This document shows positions 1-14,300 of a stretch of 64,000 bases of DNA, piece after piece. The first letter of the stretch is position 1. Each line of letters starts with the position of its first letter. The stretch is from contig OX104131.1 in assembly GCA_944470555.2 (NCBI GenBank), forward strand, positions 20,700,515-20,764,514. Reading direction: 5' to 3'. The stretch is from Heterobilharzia americana (taxonomy: Eukaryota > Platyhelminthes > Trematoda > Strigeidida > Schistosomatidae). The position numbers and the translations under genes were made by a program. The notes under the pieces are model-generated. The model did no database searches, was not told where the DNA came from, and saw only the letters and a list, made by a program, of their open reading frames with translations.

Positions 1-44
1 ATAAATAAAGGTTTGCAACCTCATCAAATTTTTGCCCCATCATA

Positions 45-115
45 ACAAATAACCTTCGTCTGACTTGGGAATTGCTGACAGGGCAATAATACGAAGACAG
101 ACGGGGTAAAAATAA
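45..115. repeat. Dispersed repeat, copy 1
   Basis: This stretch shares a block with 1650-1715: the 13-base string cttcgtctgactt, then an attgct block and a tacga block at the same spacing. It is a diverged direct repeat of an unidentified family. Nothing in it codes, and the element boundaries cannot be set from two copies. Confidence 0.4.
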
Positions 116-1430
116 TAAGTTGCATGTTGCAGCATCAAAGCTAAAAAAATTCAAGGCATATGTTCAAGCAGCCAACATGTCAACAGATACCAGTCTATTT
201 TATCCACAGTAGTAATCAATGGAAAGTTTCAAGAATCAACAATTGGTTAGAATTAACCAGAACTAGGATTTCGAACTGTGTTCAGTCGAAATATCCTGGT
301 ACCGTATAAGGCAACAAGTTCGACAAGAAAATCTCCATTTTATCAACTAAAAGCAAGTTTAGCACCACCTGCCTGATACCAGAACCAACGGAAAGCGCAG
401 TTGCTTTTCGAACTGAGTGAAATATAACCGCCGGAGTTTAGGCTGTAGCATATTGCATAAATATGTCAGAAGCGTATGTTAGACGCAGTCAATTAAATGG
501 AACGTCTTTATCACCCGTTAACCCAGAGTGAAACATTATATGCAGTACATTTTTCAATTACAGATGAGTATGAATCAACCTCATATGAACCAATGCTGGT
601 GGATGAAGAGAAGATACTACATTATGCTGTGGCATTTTGTCACAAGCTGAGTATTTTCCACGCTCCTGATTCGAAACAGCTGTAGCAGCACACTTGAATT
701 ACTTTCAGTCACATGCATTTTAGGATTATTATCCCAGTCATGATCGCAAGGTAGGTTGGTCACCGATAATGTCGATTTAATGGGAGAATAAGCACTACTA
801 AATTAGAGGTTACCATACATAGAAAGTCAACTCCAGATACGGTAGGGCATTTCAATCAAGCACTAGTGAATGTGGAGTAGAAAACGTTTTGCATTGTCAA
901 ACAATCTGTTTTTCTCTTAATTCTGATATGTTTTGCTTGACTTCATCCACTTTGAATATGATGTATCAACAACTAATTGCTGTACTCACTGTAACTTATT
1001 CAATAATATCGTTGCTAAACTTAGTTTAAGCCAGCTTAATACCTGTAGTGGGTAGAGTTTGATTGTGTTCTGTAAACAACAGTTTGACTTCTTCGAAATA
1101 GGACACGCATTCCCGATAAGCGATCTTTTAGCATTTTGACATAGATGCCGAAAATCTGTCCTTATAAACAAACTAAATGCTTGAGAGCTAATAGTTTTAG
1201 TATTTTAGAGGAAATTCTATGTTTATTCTATTGCCAATTAAACAGGAAAATTGTTTGAAAAGGAAGTTGAATTTCTGGTTGGAAGTCAAAGAAGATGAGG
1301 ATGAAATAATAATTGGACTGGAAATTTTCATATTTGGTTCAGGAAAAAAGAGAAAGGTCAATCGACTGATAGTAAGTGGATGTTAAGTTACATTAATTTT
1401 CGCAAATGTCAGTCACAGAGCTAATTTTGA
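116..1430. other. No supported gene; one weak ORF
   Basis: AT-rich DNA without recognisable elements. A 62-codon plus-strand frame at 497-685 reads smoothly, and a pyrimidine-rich stretch ending in an AG at 561-562 lies inside it. No donor site or family match is visible, so it is not called as a gene. Confidence 0.4.
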
Positions 1431-1448
1431 GTGTGTGTGTGTGTGTGT
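1431..1448. repeat. (GT)9 microsatellite
   Basis: Nine uninterrupted GT units. Confidence 0.95.
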
Positions 1449-1649
1449 CATAGTCCTCATGTATGTCGTGGGTATTAGGCATTTCAAAACTGTTTAGCTC
1501 ATTGGTGAGAAGCATTTATATAAACAATTCATGGTGAATTTATGTGTCAGCGATATGGTTAAGCTCTGGATTGGCACGCGTATTATATGTCCAAACCACA
1601 TTAGCTAATGAAGCTTCATAACCCCATAAGTCGACTTGCCAGTTTTGCT

Positions 1650-1715
1650 TATTATCCTTCGTCTGACTTCAGGATTGCTCACATGGTGATACTACGAGGT
1701 CAACTGGGATCAGAA
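1650..1715. repeat. Dispersed repeat, copy 2
   Basis: Partner of the repeat at 45-115, in the same orientation. On the minus strand a GTTCTGATCCCAG string just outside (about 1705-1722) resembles a pol III B box, so a tRNA-related SINE is possible but unproven. Confidence 0.4.
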
Positions 1716-4700
1716 CCATGAACGGAACATTAGAGGGTATCTATAAATTGCACTTTCAAAGCTTGGAAACTCTATGTCTTCTGAAATTGATGTAAAAAAC
1801 AGTTTAGTGAATGCGCAGTATGTGAATAAGTTTATTCTGTGTTCTCTTTAATTTGCCGTTTGCAGTAACACTTTCTTCGGACGTGCCCTTAACAAAGTAT
1901 TCGAAACTTTGTTTTAGTTACTAAGAGCAATACATTCTACGCAAAAGTAGTGTTATTTAATGGAATTTGTGAGATGAATACGTGTTATAATCAGTGTGAC
2001 TTCTCTACCCCATCTGTATTTGTGCAGCAGTTTGATTTCATATTTCATATGCTTGATTCACTGTCGAGGCACAATATAATGCAACTACCCGTATAAATTG
2101 AAGTAAATGTGCCTAGATATCGGTTAAACTAAAAGTCAAAATGGTAACGAAAATCAGTACTGCGAAAATAATACTCTATGAAACTTTGTCCAAGAGTTAA
2201 ATTCACCAACGGGAGTTTTGTGTGAAAACTGTCATTAAGCACACAAGGGAAAATTAAACATAATGATAGATAAGGTCTTGGAAAACTCTAGGATTTACCC
2301 CAATACTTTTTGTGGTAGGTGTAAAGGAGGCAGAAACGTCAATCCCATGACCTGTCTTGATGATAAGTTTCGCAGTCAAAGAACGTGTACGCCCATTACC
2401 AACATTCATGGATGCAGGCGATTTCGTTTTATATTGTAGTCACTCTGGAATATGTTTTGTGGTCTTTACTTAGGTGGATGCATGAGTCCTCCTTGTGTAC
2501 ATTTGAATTTCCAGATGCAATTGGATGTAACATTTTTGTTTAACATGCAATGAGAGTTTTTGTCTGATTTATTGTTACCATTTGTTCTTTTTTTTTATGC
2601 GTTGGTTATTAGTTTGAATTTGCTATTAAAGAGTGAGTTTATTCATCCTAAAATCTATTTTATTTTATTATTCTAACGCTAATCATTTTAAGGATGCTTT
2701 TAAGAGTTATTCGAGCATGAAACTAAAGCTTTTCTTAAAATCACCATCTGATCAATTGTTTTAACCGTTTCGCTATTGTTAATGTTACATTCAGCGTTAT
2801 AAAGATTTTATTACTCCATTTTTATCATTTTAGGCTGACCTCAAATTCCTTGTACTTTCTAGAATAATATTTTGATTGGCAGCTATCTTATGTTTTATCG
2901 AAACCTTTTAGGCATTCAATTTCGCTTATCTGCACACGAATAACTTATTAAGTGGCGAAGCAATTAAATCATTTTCAAGAAGTTAAATGATTACCACTAG
3001 TGTAAATGAAAGGTATTAAAACATGGTATAAAGTGTGGCTGAAAAGGAAATTAATTAGTTTTCTATGTGCTATCCTATACCACAAGGATCATTTGCATGA
3101 ATTTCATTCAAGTCATTAAAATATTTACTACCTAATGCAGTCTATTTAAAACTTACTAGACCTAATAAAATAACTAATTGGAATGTATCGCAGTGTATCA
3201 GGTATGTTTAGAAACTTTTGAGTTTGTTATAGCTTTAAAAATTGTAAAGTTTAGTGTTCACACTTCTCGAAAATAGATTGCTTTCTGCACAACTAACCAT
3301 AATGAATTATTCACTACTAATATGAAGTTAGAATAAGTTTTTCACTGAATTCTTAGACGTTTTTGATTAGTAAACCAGTGGATTTTTTATACATACTTCT
3401 ATACTTAAGACATCTTTGTAATGTGTATAAATGTATACATTATTTGTAAGTTTGACTGAAATTAGTCCTATGAAAACAACTCATGGTTCATCATCTGTTT
3501 GACAATGTTGAGAAATGCTGATAGTGGAGAGTATTCAGTAAATTGAGCTGCTTGTATTTTCTAAATACTCAAGCGGAGCATGCAATTTCTCATAAAGAAA
3601 TGAACAGCTTTGATGCCTGTTAATTATGCAGGTTCTTCATTATTCTAAGGATTGTCGACTTTATTGACTCATTCATCTGATAGGTTCTTCACTTGTTAAA
3701 TAAATCAAAGTAAAGGTTACGTTTTATGTGTTGTGTAATTGAGACACGCTGTAAACCAGCTATCAAACCAGTTATTACGTTTGTTAAAACGTGAAAAACG
3801 TAAATTATAATATAATTTAAAACCCTTACTGACATTAAATAAATAGATTAGAACAAACTTAAACTGCACAAACACCTTGAACTGTCATCAAGAGCTGAAT
3901 TCAGTGAGTAGTAAATGTTAACCGAGATAATAATTGGATCACCTCAGTCATTTGAATTTTCACTTGGCAGACCGTACCTAAGTACATATAAGGGCTTATC
4001 AAATACATACACATTATATATTTGTATTAGCAAATCCTACCGGAGCTTATAAAAGAATTAGCATTTGGACAATATCTTACCTTTTAAAACTACATTTTCA
4101 TTTTTATAAAATGATGGACATGACGAAAAAGCCCGAATTTCGTATAGTTTTTCATGTCTTCAAAGTATGCTAAGTTCTTAAATACAACCAGTGTTTGATC
4201 CTTGAATTAGATCCAGAAAAGGCCTCATTAAAGCAGTTACATAGTGTTCTTTGTGAAAGCCTAGTATCAGGCGGATATCTTGAAGTTCATCTCATAAGGA
4301 TTTATTGTAACTTTTTGATTTGAAGACAACATTGTCACCGGGAATTAAAACTTTATTTGTCACTTGAGAGAAAAGCCATACGAATGCATTCGGATGTTAA
4401 ATCTTCGTATCTACCAAATAGGCGTCTTCAAGGTAACCAGTCATTACGGTTATCAAAATGAGATAATAACTCCGCACATTTTGATAACTTACTTTTGGAC
4501 GGTTATCAAGTCTTGTATTTCTGAACAGTTACCGATAAATGTTTCGCTAAAGACTAGTACCACTTCTAACCTCTTGAGTTTTCTCTTCACATCAATGGCT
4601 AAGTAACGTTTTCCATTAAATCTTATTTTGCAAGCTGACATGAAATACTGTACGTTGTAGACAGCTGATTTGAACCCATTCAATATTTTCACAATCATCT

Positions 4701-4743
4701 TAGGAACTTCAATAAAATAGGTAAGAACAAGTCAGTAGACGTA
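1716..4743. other. AT-rich DNA, nothing supported
   Basis: Long AT-rich stretch with poly-T runs and no coding frame worth calling. The 80-codon frame at 4364-4606 and the minus frame overlapping it show no family features and look random. Confidence 0.5.
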
Positions 4744-5165
4744 ATGCGTAGAGTTAATCTGAAATCAGTGTGGTTATCTACTGCACTCAGAATAAAGAAC
4801 AAGATCCGGATTTTCAACAGCAATTTTAGTCAAGTCAGTGCTTCTGTGTCATGTTTCAGAGACGTGGTACGTCACGAAAAGCATTTCCAACAAACTGCAG
4901 ACATATATCATCAACAGCTGCCGCCTATGCCCACTCCATAGTGAAGATCAGATGGCCGGAATGATAAGAATAAGCAACAAGAAACTCTGGCTGGCCTGTC
5001 AATGAACCAACAAAGCAAGAACCCATCGTCCAACAAATATGCAGTAGACGAGAGTGGAGATGGATTGGAGTGGATCGGACATACACTGAGAGACGGTTTG
5101 GGGCCAGGCCGTGGAGTGGAACACAAAGCGGAGACGACAAGTTGGGTGTCCGAGGCGGTGACATG
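4744..5165 (+). mobile_element. RTE-like LINE, 3' ORF fragment
   Basis: The translation follows the C-terminal part of the RTE copy at 57,970-60,793: a KSVWLSTALRIKNKI-like block, then a decayed version of the region with the conserved Trp-rich GHTLR/GHALR motif, and finally the GDMGSRRI-like remnant where the full copy reads GDMEEV. Both ends are truncated and frames shift repeatedly. It shares the variant tttagtcaagtcagtg with the 14.4, 27.3 and 38.4 kb copies, which suggests one subfamily. It is a dead fragment in intergenic or intronic DNA. Confidence 0.75.
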
Positions 5166-7104
5166 GGATCCAGGAGAATATGTTTGTTTTAGCCGCAGAA
5201 ATCTTCAGTTACCTAGATTTAACTTCTTCTTAACTAGTGTGAAATTCGTCGGCTAAATAAATGATACATAGTGGCTGTGTTCACTAAGTTATTGGGGTTA
5301 TGTCCACTTTTTGTGAATCATATGTAGCATTGTAATAAAATACGTCCACTTCTCAGTTTTTATATAGAAGTAAAGATTTTCTCACCATCTGGTCACAGAT
5401 TGAATCCTCAACTTGTATATGGTAGTGGAGTTACGAAGTGTGATGCGAACCAATTGCGATTTCACTCATCTTAGAATATTACTCTATAACATTTGAAAAA
5501 GTCAAGGTTATGAATAGATTTTGTCAAATCTGCCGTAATAAATATGGAAGTGGAACATTGAGGTATTGTCTCGTACACTTTACAGCTCTCCGTAAATAAT
5601 AACATTCATAAAATGTGGTAATGACTAGTTCAAAAACAGAAAGTATCTGTAAGTAGTATAATTGCGTCGAGCATTACCGTTCGCTTCAATTTAGTTGAAA
5701 GTCCCTAGAATGGGTCAGCAATAAATGAAACTTTAAAATGTCTTAAAAATACTCTGAAGTCAAAGACATTCCCTCAAAAATTATTTAGAATAATACAGGA
5801 CGCAACTAAATGTGAAAATTCTATGGCGAAATAAATCAAATTATGAATTCTAACACGTTTGTTAACATAATTTCCGAATATTAACAACAAAATATATGAA
5901 ACACGCTTAAAGCAACACGCCAAAAATCTTTCATAGATTTAATAGATATCAAGAATGTAAACTGATCAAACACATTTGTTTCTGGACACAAATGATACTT
6001 TTAATGTACAAAGAATGCAGAAAGTTATACATCACACAACAAATAATTGGGCTCATTTTTGTGGGACAGTTAATGAATAAATAAAGCCTAAGAGTTAGTG
6101 ATTAATGTCTGACGTTCAGTGGACTCTCGTGTTATACATTCATTCATTATATGTTATTTAATGTTGTTTACACAATCAGGTTCACTCAGTTTTAACGTGT
6201 GAAGCGATAACAAATCGAAAAACATACTGACAACACACCAATCAGGCTTACATCCACGTTTTCAGCGCGTAATATTTAAATAGTTGGCAAAATATTGTTT
6301 CACTGACGTCTGCTGTAGAATAAGCTTTATTAGAGTAATCGTGTTTGTACAACGTGCTGTTATGTTGACGAAATAATGAAGTCGAGTTTTGATGAGAATA
6401 GGAGACAGTTACTAATTAAAGTTAAAATATCCTCTTGTTAATATTTTTTTTATTCACTTGACCAGGTGAAATCCTACACCGATTAGTTATTACCAAAATT
6501 TTTATCTGTAATTGTTTACTGGAGATTTTTTTATTGTAAAGGAATAAATTGTTTCTTGCAGTATTCACTGGAAGTTAACTTCGAAAACAAAATGTATTAG
6601 TATACTACTTTGAATTTATCATATATTCTGAGTTGGTGTTTAAATTAGGAATTGAAAACTAAATACATTCAAAATATTAGTCCAATCAAATGTTTTCAAG
6701 ATACTGAATGTTACATTTGTGATTACTTTAGAAAGCATCAAAGTTTGATTTAAGCAAGATGTTTAAAAATATCAGTCATTTACTTGTTGAACCCATGTTT
6801 TAAGCAATAGGCAATATCGTTTCTAATTGGTTCACTTTTTTAGTAGGATTTTAAATTGCACTGAAGTGTATAAGAATAGGTTCGTCTTTACACTATATTT
6901 CAAATGTTTAGAGTTCCTCTTTCGCTTAGTTATTTTTTTGATCTAGCTGGATAGCTACATGTCGTCGGATTTCTTGGGTGAAAAACGTTTAGAAACGATC
7001 CCAGTGGAGTAAATTCTTCCATATCATCAGTTCATTCTCAGTATGACATGACATTTTATTGTTTGATTCAATTATTTAAGTTTTAGTCAAAAACCTAATA
7101 TTAT
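5166..7104. other. AT-rich DNA, nothing supported
   Basis: No coding frames above background and no recognised repeats. Confidence 0.5.
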
Positions 7105-7280
7105 TATAACCAACTAGTTTCGTTGGACTAGTGGACAACGTTTTGACGTTTGAGGCTATGGGTATAAGGTTCAAGTCTCAGTGGGAACAACGCCTCCTAC
7201 TGGGATACAAGCACATCCAGCTGATGAGTCTTACATGCGATGAAACGCGAGTACTTGATTCCTTTACTAGCCGTAACTAA
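7105..7280 (+). mobile_element. Smα-type SINE
   Basis: The layout is that of the schistosome Smα family. A tRNA-like pol III head holds an A-box-like segment around ctagtggacaacg and a B box ggttcaagtctcag at 7168-7181. A link reading like cctactgggatacaagcac follows, then a hammerhead, then a short tail ending tactagcc. The 5' boundary near 7105 is set by similarity to the other copies. Target duplications were not found. Of the Smα-type copies here this one keeps the catalytic core best. Confidence 0.85.
7212..7265 (+). ncRNA. Hammerhead ribozyme of Smα-type SINE
   Basis: Type I hammerhead order: stem I strand ATCCAG, core CTGATGA (7221-7227), a short stem II, GAAA, a minimal stem III (AC-GCGA-GT), then the stem I return CTTGAT. 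The core is intact. Stem II is weakened (GTCT against CGAT) and stem I has one mismatch. The cleavage triplet is GTA rather than the family's GTC; NUH rules allow GTA. Weak activity is possible. Confidence 0.8.
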
Positions 7281-9384
7281 CTAAATTATGATAACAAGTA
7301 TTCACAGTTTTCAAATATCTGCATAAGAGTCTATATTCCAACAACTGCAGACCATTTCGATCCAGTATAACCACGGAGTTACAAGTATATCCATAAGTAG
7401 TTATTATCTAGGTTGAAGATATTCATTCCTTACATTTATGCCAAAACAGTATTTTGTTAAAATGTACGTCATTAAACAAAGAATAGTGTGATTTAAACAA
7501 GTACCTTTGCCATTTTCATGTTTTGTAATACTTGAGGATTCTTTTTTGAAAAGCTTAGGAAACTCAACATGTTAAAAAAAATAATAGTGCAGCAGTTTAT
7601 AACTAGCATGATATTTTTCCTGCATGTTCGTACCTTGTAGAACATTCGTAAAAACTATGGCCTGGACGTTTATAATCAGACCTTGCATAGTTTACTTTCT
7701 AGAAGAGTGATATAAACGAGAAAAAATGAATTTTTCCGGTGATATTTATTAGCAAACACTTTGTTTTCATGATTATAGATGATGTTTGAGAATCTGAATT
7801 CCAGTTACTAGTCACATACAAAAAAGAAATCCATTTGAAAATTTTTCTATCACATCCTATACTTTTGGTGGAAATCTGATTAATCTACATTTTTCTGAAT
7901 AATATACCATTGGATTTTTCTTGAGAAGCGTAATTTATGTGGGTTTTCACTTTTACTTCCTAAATATAAATGTAGACATATGATGCAAAACTAAGATTGC
8001 CCTAGAAAAAAGTGAAGAAAAGTTTTAAGTATTCAATCCAACATATGGCATGTTTCTCATAACATCCTCGTTGATAGAGCAGTTCTAATAACAAAATTAA
8101 GTTTCATCAAGAATACAAAAAGAGTTTCTGAAGCAAGTTGCATCCTGAAACTTGTTTTTAAGTAAGCTACTTACTGTTTTATCCCATGGAACCTCCTCAT
8201 AGCAAAACTTTACCGAGTAAAAAGTTACATAGTGAATCAACAAAAATATCGAGACTAAAAATGACAGTAAAATCAACTTAATTCAATCACTATGTTGATG
8301 AACTTAGCATTGTTTCGAATGTAATTCACTAATTTTATAATACAAATAATCAATAAAATCCAGCTGAGCCGTACTGAAGAAGCTATTGCTATACTAAGTG
8401 CATAGAATTTAAAAGAAATTTCTATCTGTACAGTCCCTTCTAATTTTCAGTGGTTCTACAACTGAGATCAGACCTTGATAAACATCAAATTAAAATCAAT
8501 AAGTCTCTACAAACTTCGAAACTGATAAGCTTATTAGTGATTGAAATTACGATCAGCTTTCAACCAAATAATGCCTGTCAAAATTCATGCATCATCAATA
8601 CAAAATAAGTAGGATTGACATACCCCTAAGAGCTACCTATTAAATGAATAAGTTTTCACTTCTCAAGATGGCATGGTGGCTGGCTCAGCAATTATAAAAT
8701 TTTTACGAAGACATCGGTATACTGTAAAAAAGGCACAGTTGAATGTAGTATTTAATTCAACTTACCCAGGGAATTCATGATATTATAGTATTTTAAGTCT
8801 TAAACGAATAAATTGATTCCATCACTTAAAGGTATCATTCGAAACATCTGGACAAACACCATTTGACCATCTTTAAAATTTAAGGCTGCACAAAATATTT
8901 AATGGAATGCATACAATCAAATTTTTCATTTCTGTTTCTTGTTTTAACCATTCAAACGTCAATAAATCAAAAAACATACTTTTGTGAACTTTAAAAATAT
9001 CTTAAACCCATCTTTAGAAAAGTTAACAACATGACTGCCAGAAAATATCACAGTAGACGGCAGATGGCTGTCAATGAATCTGATAGCTGGAACAGCAAAT
9101 GTTTATACTAGGTGACTGAATCTTTACCGTTAAACGAGTGAGCTTTTCTATCCGAACCACATGCAACAACATACAAACTAGATGATGACGTAAGATCTAT
9201 TCGTTTTTGCGCATTACTGCTTATCATACTGTAATTATTCACATTATTTAATTGCAATGGTTTTCTAATTTAAAAATATTGTACAAAAGTAAATTTGTTG
9301 AAATATCACACTGAGCAATCTAAACTGTACTATAAGTTCTCGTCTGGAATCGAAAGACTGTTATTTTTAATTTTGATTTATCTT
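7281..9384. other. AT-rich DNA, nothing supported
   Basis: No coding frames or recognised repeats; many short poly-A and poly-T runs. Confidence 0.5.
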
Positions 9385-11310
9385 GGTCCCAAATATGTGT
9401 GACTCCTGGTTACAGTTACTCCAAACGGTCTGCTTTCTCTCATTTATTCATGCAATCGGTAGCTTCCATATTAAGTGGTTCCCCACTAATGATATGTTGT
9501 GAATTTAATTTTTGTGACCGCAGATACGTTAAAGCTCAAAATACTGTTAACTTCACAACGCTTTTGAACGCCATACTCGACTTGATATTCGTCACGACAT
9601 TGATATTTACGAAACTTGTGAAAGAGTCCGCTTTTTCAACACAGATCATTACGTTATATTTGTTATACGTAAAATACATGACAAACCACGCAAAACAGCC
9701 TTTATATTGTCAATATAAGGAAATCGTTCACAGAAACCAGTCACAACTCAACATACTTCGAAGAAGAGGGATGCTGCAAGATGCGGACTAGAATAAACTT
9801 AAGGGACAATGTATATGGTGTGACTTGATACTTCATGTTTTATCTAGGTTTAGGTTGCCCCAGTAAAAAGTAGTTTGACGCTGTAAATGTCTATCCTCTA
9901 CTCAGCAAAGGAGGTTAAGAAGAGAAAGAGAAAGGTCTCGTTTACTGAACATTTTAATAGCCTTGGAAGTCAGACTTCGTAATTTACCACATAGCCATAA
10001 ACATCTTGCACTCGGAATTCCTTCCACTATATGCAGATGTTTAAAAGACCTCAGTGATAGCTAACACCTCAGTAAAGATGCATGTGTTGATGTCTTCAAT
10101 GCAAACTAGCCGTTTATTCGTCAGCCTAAATACCTGAATCTATTTTTTCAATTTGTCCAGATAAAAAACTTTTTCCTGAATTCACAGAGAGATATTTCCA
10201 AGTGTCTAAATCCTTGAACACCTGAAACAGCTTGGGACAGGATGGCATGTTAGGTTTCATATTCAAGAATTGTGCTGACATATTTTGTCATCTTATAACT
10301 GGCATCCTGAATACATCGCTTTAGAAAACACTGCGCCGGCTTCCTAGAATAATAATAAGATCGTTCCAGTAACTAAGTCATTGATTTCTGTCACATGTTT
10401 GAAATTCCGCCTGATTGCAATTACTTCCCCTTTCTTGAAAATAACGGAGAAGCTTATAAAAGACTGTGCTTGAACCTGAAGTGAAAGTTTTGGAGGTTTG
10501 AGGCAGTTTTCAAATAAACACAAAGGAAGCCATCAATGCCTTATATCGCCAATTATCTTGATAAAAATGCAGCGTATATGAGACGTATCATTTTAGATTA
10601 TTGTTCATCACATAGTTCTGCTCCATGACGGCTTTTTTAGTCCAGATAATCGTGAAACATCCAGAGTCCTGTATAATTAACTGGTTGTATTTATATATCT
10701 TTGAGAGGAATCAAAATACCGTTCAAAAAGGGAAGTGCGTCACCTAATTACCCACTGAAGGCCACTGCTCTCCGAAGCACTTTTAAAACCCGATTTCCTT
10801 TCCATTTCTGCAAGATTTTCCATCTCTAGGCAGTATCGTTTTCCCGAAGTGTGTTGATGACCTGATAGCTTCCATATCTGTCACCTCTTCATCAGTGTAT
10901 TCAAGTGAATAATTCCCCATCAACCACTAAACTGTGGTACTCCACGAATGGTCTAGTGCTTAATTCTTCAAGATGTAAGACTATTAATTTACTTGACAGA
11001 CGTGAACACTGCACATGTAATCTAGTTAAGTCTCAGTGTTCCCGTTGTAATAATGGCTGTGTATTGGAGAACATAACGAGTGTGACATATCCGTTGTGTG
11101 CCTTTTTTCTTGTCCCTTATGGTCCTTTTATATCTTACTGACTTTCAAAATAAACTCACGCCTACCATAATGTATAAAACAGCTGAGAGTTTCCTATATA
11201 AATCAGCCTGTTATTTTGTGTTGGATAACCTTTTGCATGTTGATCATTTACCGCAATTGTTCCCAATTTTCTTACCTAGGTTACTGAAGAAAGGGTATTG
11301 CTGAGTCGCA
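9385..11310 (+). mobile_element. Decayed CR1-like LINE
   Basis: Fragments of a non-LTR retrotransposon in shifting plus-strand frames. At 9399-9791 the endonuclease is visible: a CCEFNF block where active elements have GDFN, then LDLIFVTT, and in the next frame a TDHYVIFVIRKIHDK block that corresponds to the SDH motif. Around 10,360-10,470 a block reading like VPVTKS...FRLIAITSPFLKITEKLIKD matches the segment before RT motif 1. Further scraps at 10,590 (ILDYCSS) and 10,860-11,100 resemble later RT parts. It has many stops and frameshifts. CR1/Jockey-type (SR1 or Perere-like) is inferred from motif order. Confidence 0.6.
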
Positions 11311-14300
11311 GAAAACTTTGACAATTATCAACAAAACTAGTGGTTCACCACTAGCCCTTCTAATTGACAACGTTGTGAACAAACATCTTTATTCATGTAA
11401 ACAGCTGGTAGTGGTTATTTTACCAGTTGACTAGTATCCTTTTCACTCGAGTTGTTGACACATCAATCCTCAGCCGAAACTAGGAGCAAGTGTATGTAGC
11501 TTTTTAAACATGCTGCGGAATATAAAAGAAACATAATATCATATTTGACTCCTATCCCATACAGACGAGGGTGTTATAAATGAACTAACTAGTAGGATTC
11601 TTTTTAGAGCAAGCCATTATTTGTGTATTGTGAATATAACTGTTAGTATGACCGTTTATCCAAGTTAACTTTTTCTTCTCAAAAATGTTGTAGACGAGAT
11701 GAATATTTTAGTTCTTGATATACATTAATTTAATTTCATTGAATTGCAGATATTTATACGTGCATATATATGTACATAGACATAAGCTGTTTCTGTTCAG
11801 CTGATGCTATGTGACATATTGAAAACTTTGTACAGTGTTCCCGGAATACCTCTGAAAATAAATCCAATGTGATTATTATTAAGTATTCATCGTGAGACTA
11901 GCTGAACTGTTCATTGTCTTAATTTTACTAGCCAGGCAAATTAACTGAAAGGCGGGGAGAAACATTCTCGCCAAGCTAAAGCTGAACGGGAAATGCTTAG
12001 GAGACATCGTGTACTTTACTAAATTCAATTGAAAATGCTTCATGAACAATCGACAAAAGAAAAGAGCACGTCAAACATCGACCACAAATGATGACATGGG
12101 ACAGAGAATAAGCTAATTATTTCAGACTATCATATGAATGATAAAATTAGTCGCATATCTAATACCACTATATCAAAAAACATGCTCAGTCGGTGAAACA
12201 CTAGCGAAACAATGACCGTTTGGACCACCAGTTTGTTCATCAGATTCGTGTACACGTGCGAACAGAAAACTGGGTGGTTTTCCTTTTCACTGCTTGAATC
12301 TTGAGGAGTAAGTTTTCTTACCACTTAAAAATTACTCAGTATTATTTACAGAAGACAAGCAGTTGATGTTTGCGAGGCATTCACGATCGTCAACAAATAG
12401 AAGACTGCAAATATACTAAAGTTTACTGAACCTTAGCTACCAAGCCAATGTCATTTTTAGCCACATTGTTGAACAGTGTGCCCTCGTCACGAAATAACAG
12501 TCGCGGTGTAGCACACAAAGTCGGTTGAAGATAAATACAGTTGTTCAATAAAGTTCGGCAGAGCAAAAACTTTAATTGACTACGAAGACGGATCCTATAA
12601 ATGTAAAATATGCATTTCCCAAATATCTACTCAGAAAATTCCTCCGGTAATCCATATATGTATCAGTACTGTTACATCTTGTAAAGCGAATCTGTACCAA
12701 CATCATCCATATGCAAATATTTCATTCTGTAAAGTCACTAAACATTTCCAGACATAACTTTGACAGGGGCTAGCACAAACTGACTGAGCTATTTTAAGGT
12801 TTAATACTTTGATACTGATTTATAGGTAAAACATTAACAATATGTTACGATTTATGTAGAGAAAATGTTCCCAAATACATTTTGTAAAAGCCTTTTCTTT
12901 AGGCTCACTCGTATCCATTTTTAGTTGCAAAAAATTGTTTCATTTCATATTGCGTTTTTGTGATTTTTGTTTTCCGAAATACCATGATCCATACCGTTCT
13001 ACTATATACTTCTAAATGTCAAGCACAATTTTCTCAGGAACTAGTTTCCCCCTAGTTTTTGTTAAAAAGCCTTCAAAGAATTGTTTTCTCGGAAAATAGA
13101 AAGTCTCTAAGGCATATAAATCACAAAACAGACTAGATGATAAGCAGAAAATACTACTACACCATTTGTTAGATAAAACCATACTTTGTTTTCATTTTAA
13201 TTACCCTTTTCTGTCAGCACATTAGGATGATGTGATCTATATACTAATGACGTCACTAAGTCTTTGGAATGCAGGTAAAAGATAACCAATAAAAAAGTCG
13301 GATGCAATTAATATTTGGGTGAAAGTGAATTTTCCCAAACTTCCTAGCTATTATTTTCGTAAGTGACATTATGGTGTTTAAAACATTCTGTTTGACACTT
13401 TAAAGCAGAATGATAAGAATTTCATATTTTTGTCTTAGAGATGCTGTACCATTCGGTTTGTCAAACATTTGAAAGTCTTCTCAAAAAAAGATGCGGTCGT
13501 TCGGTCATTAAATCATTTTTAAACAAGGCAAAAACATTTTTTAAACAGAATAGCTTGGATTCATTTCATTCCATTATTTCTCACTAGTTGTTTAAAACTT
13601 GGTAACACTTAATTAACAAACTATACAAAATGTTAACATTCTTGAATCGATTCGATAAAAAATTATTGGTCTAAAGAAAGGATAGCAGTGAGATCACATA
13701 ATGCGAGAACCATAAGTTGAGTGATTAGATAGATATGGAAGGATGCTGAGAACCTCAGACTTTACTTAGGGTAAATAATCTAAACCTCAACTTTGTGTTC
13801 CATAAACTTGTGTCATAGTTTTTTTTCTTGTTCACTTACAATGAATACCATCGCTTTCATTTCAACATATTGACCAACTTTTTTCATGATATTTAGCTCT
13901 TATACGCAAAAAGTCGCCGATTAATATAATCAACTTCAGAATAATTTCCACCTGAAAGTGTACCTGCTTTTCTATCAGAAGTTGGCGCTTTTAAAGCACA
14001 TAGATATAAATGATTTTATTCTTGTACCTGGGATAATAAACAGGATCGTACCATGCTCCGATATTTACAAACAAAGACAGTTTATTTTTAGCAGTAATTC
14101 AAATAGTCTCTCTTAATTTAAATGCGGAAACGGCATTATAATTTTTTTATTAGATACTGCTAGATGAAACGTTATCATTACATGGAACTATATCAAATTG
14201 CCAATGAAATAAAATCTGACACGTATCATTTATTAAGTCAGCTTTAAGAGCTTATAATTTAAATACAATTAAAGAGTATGCATATATTGACAAAATCATT

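Noticed and set aside
13439..13620. Open frame after a pyrimidine tract and AG
   Set aside because: No donor of reasonable strength within the open frame and no recognised peptide.
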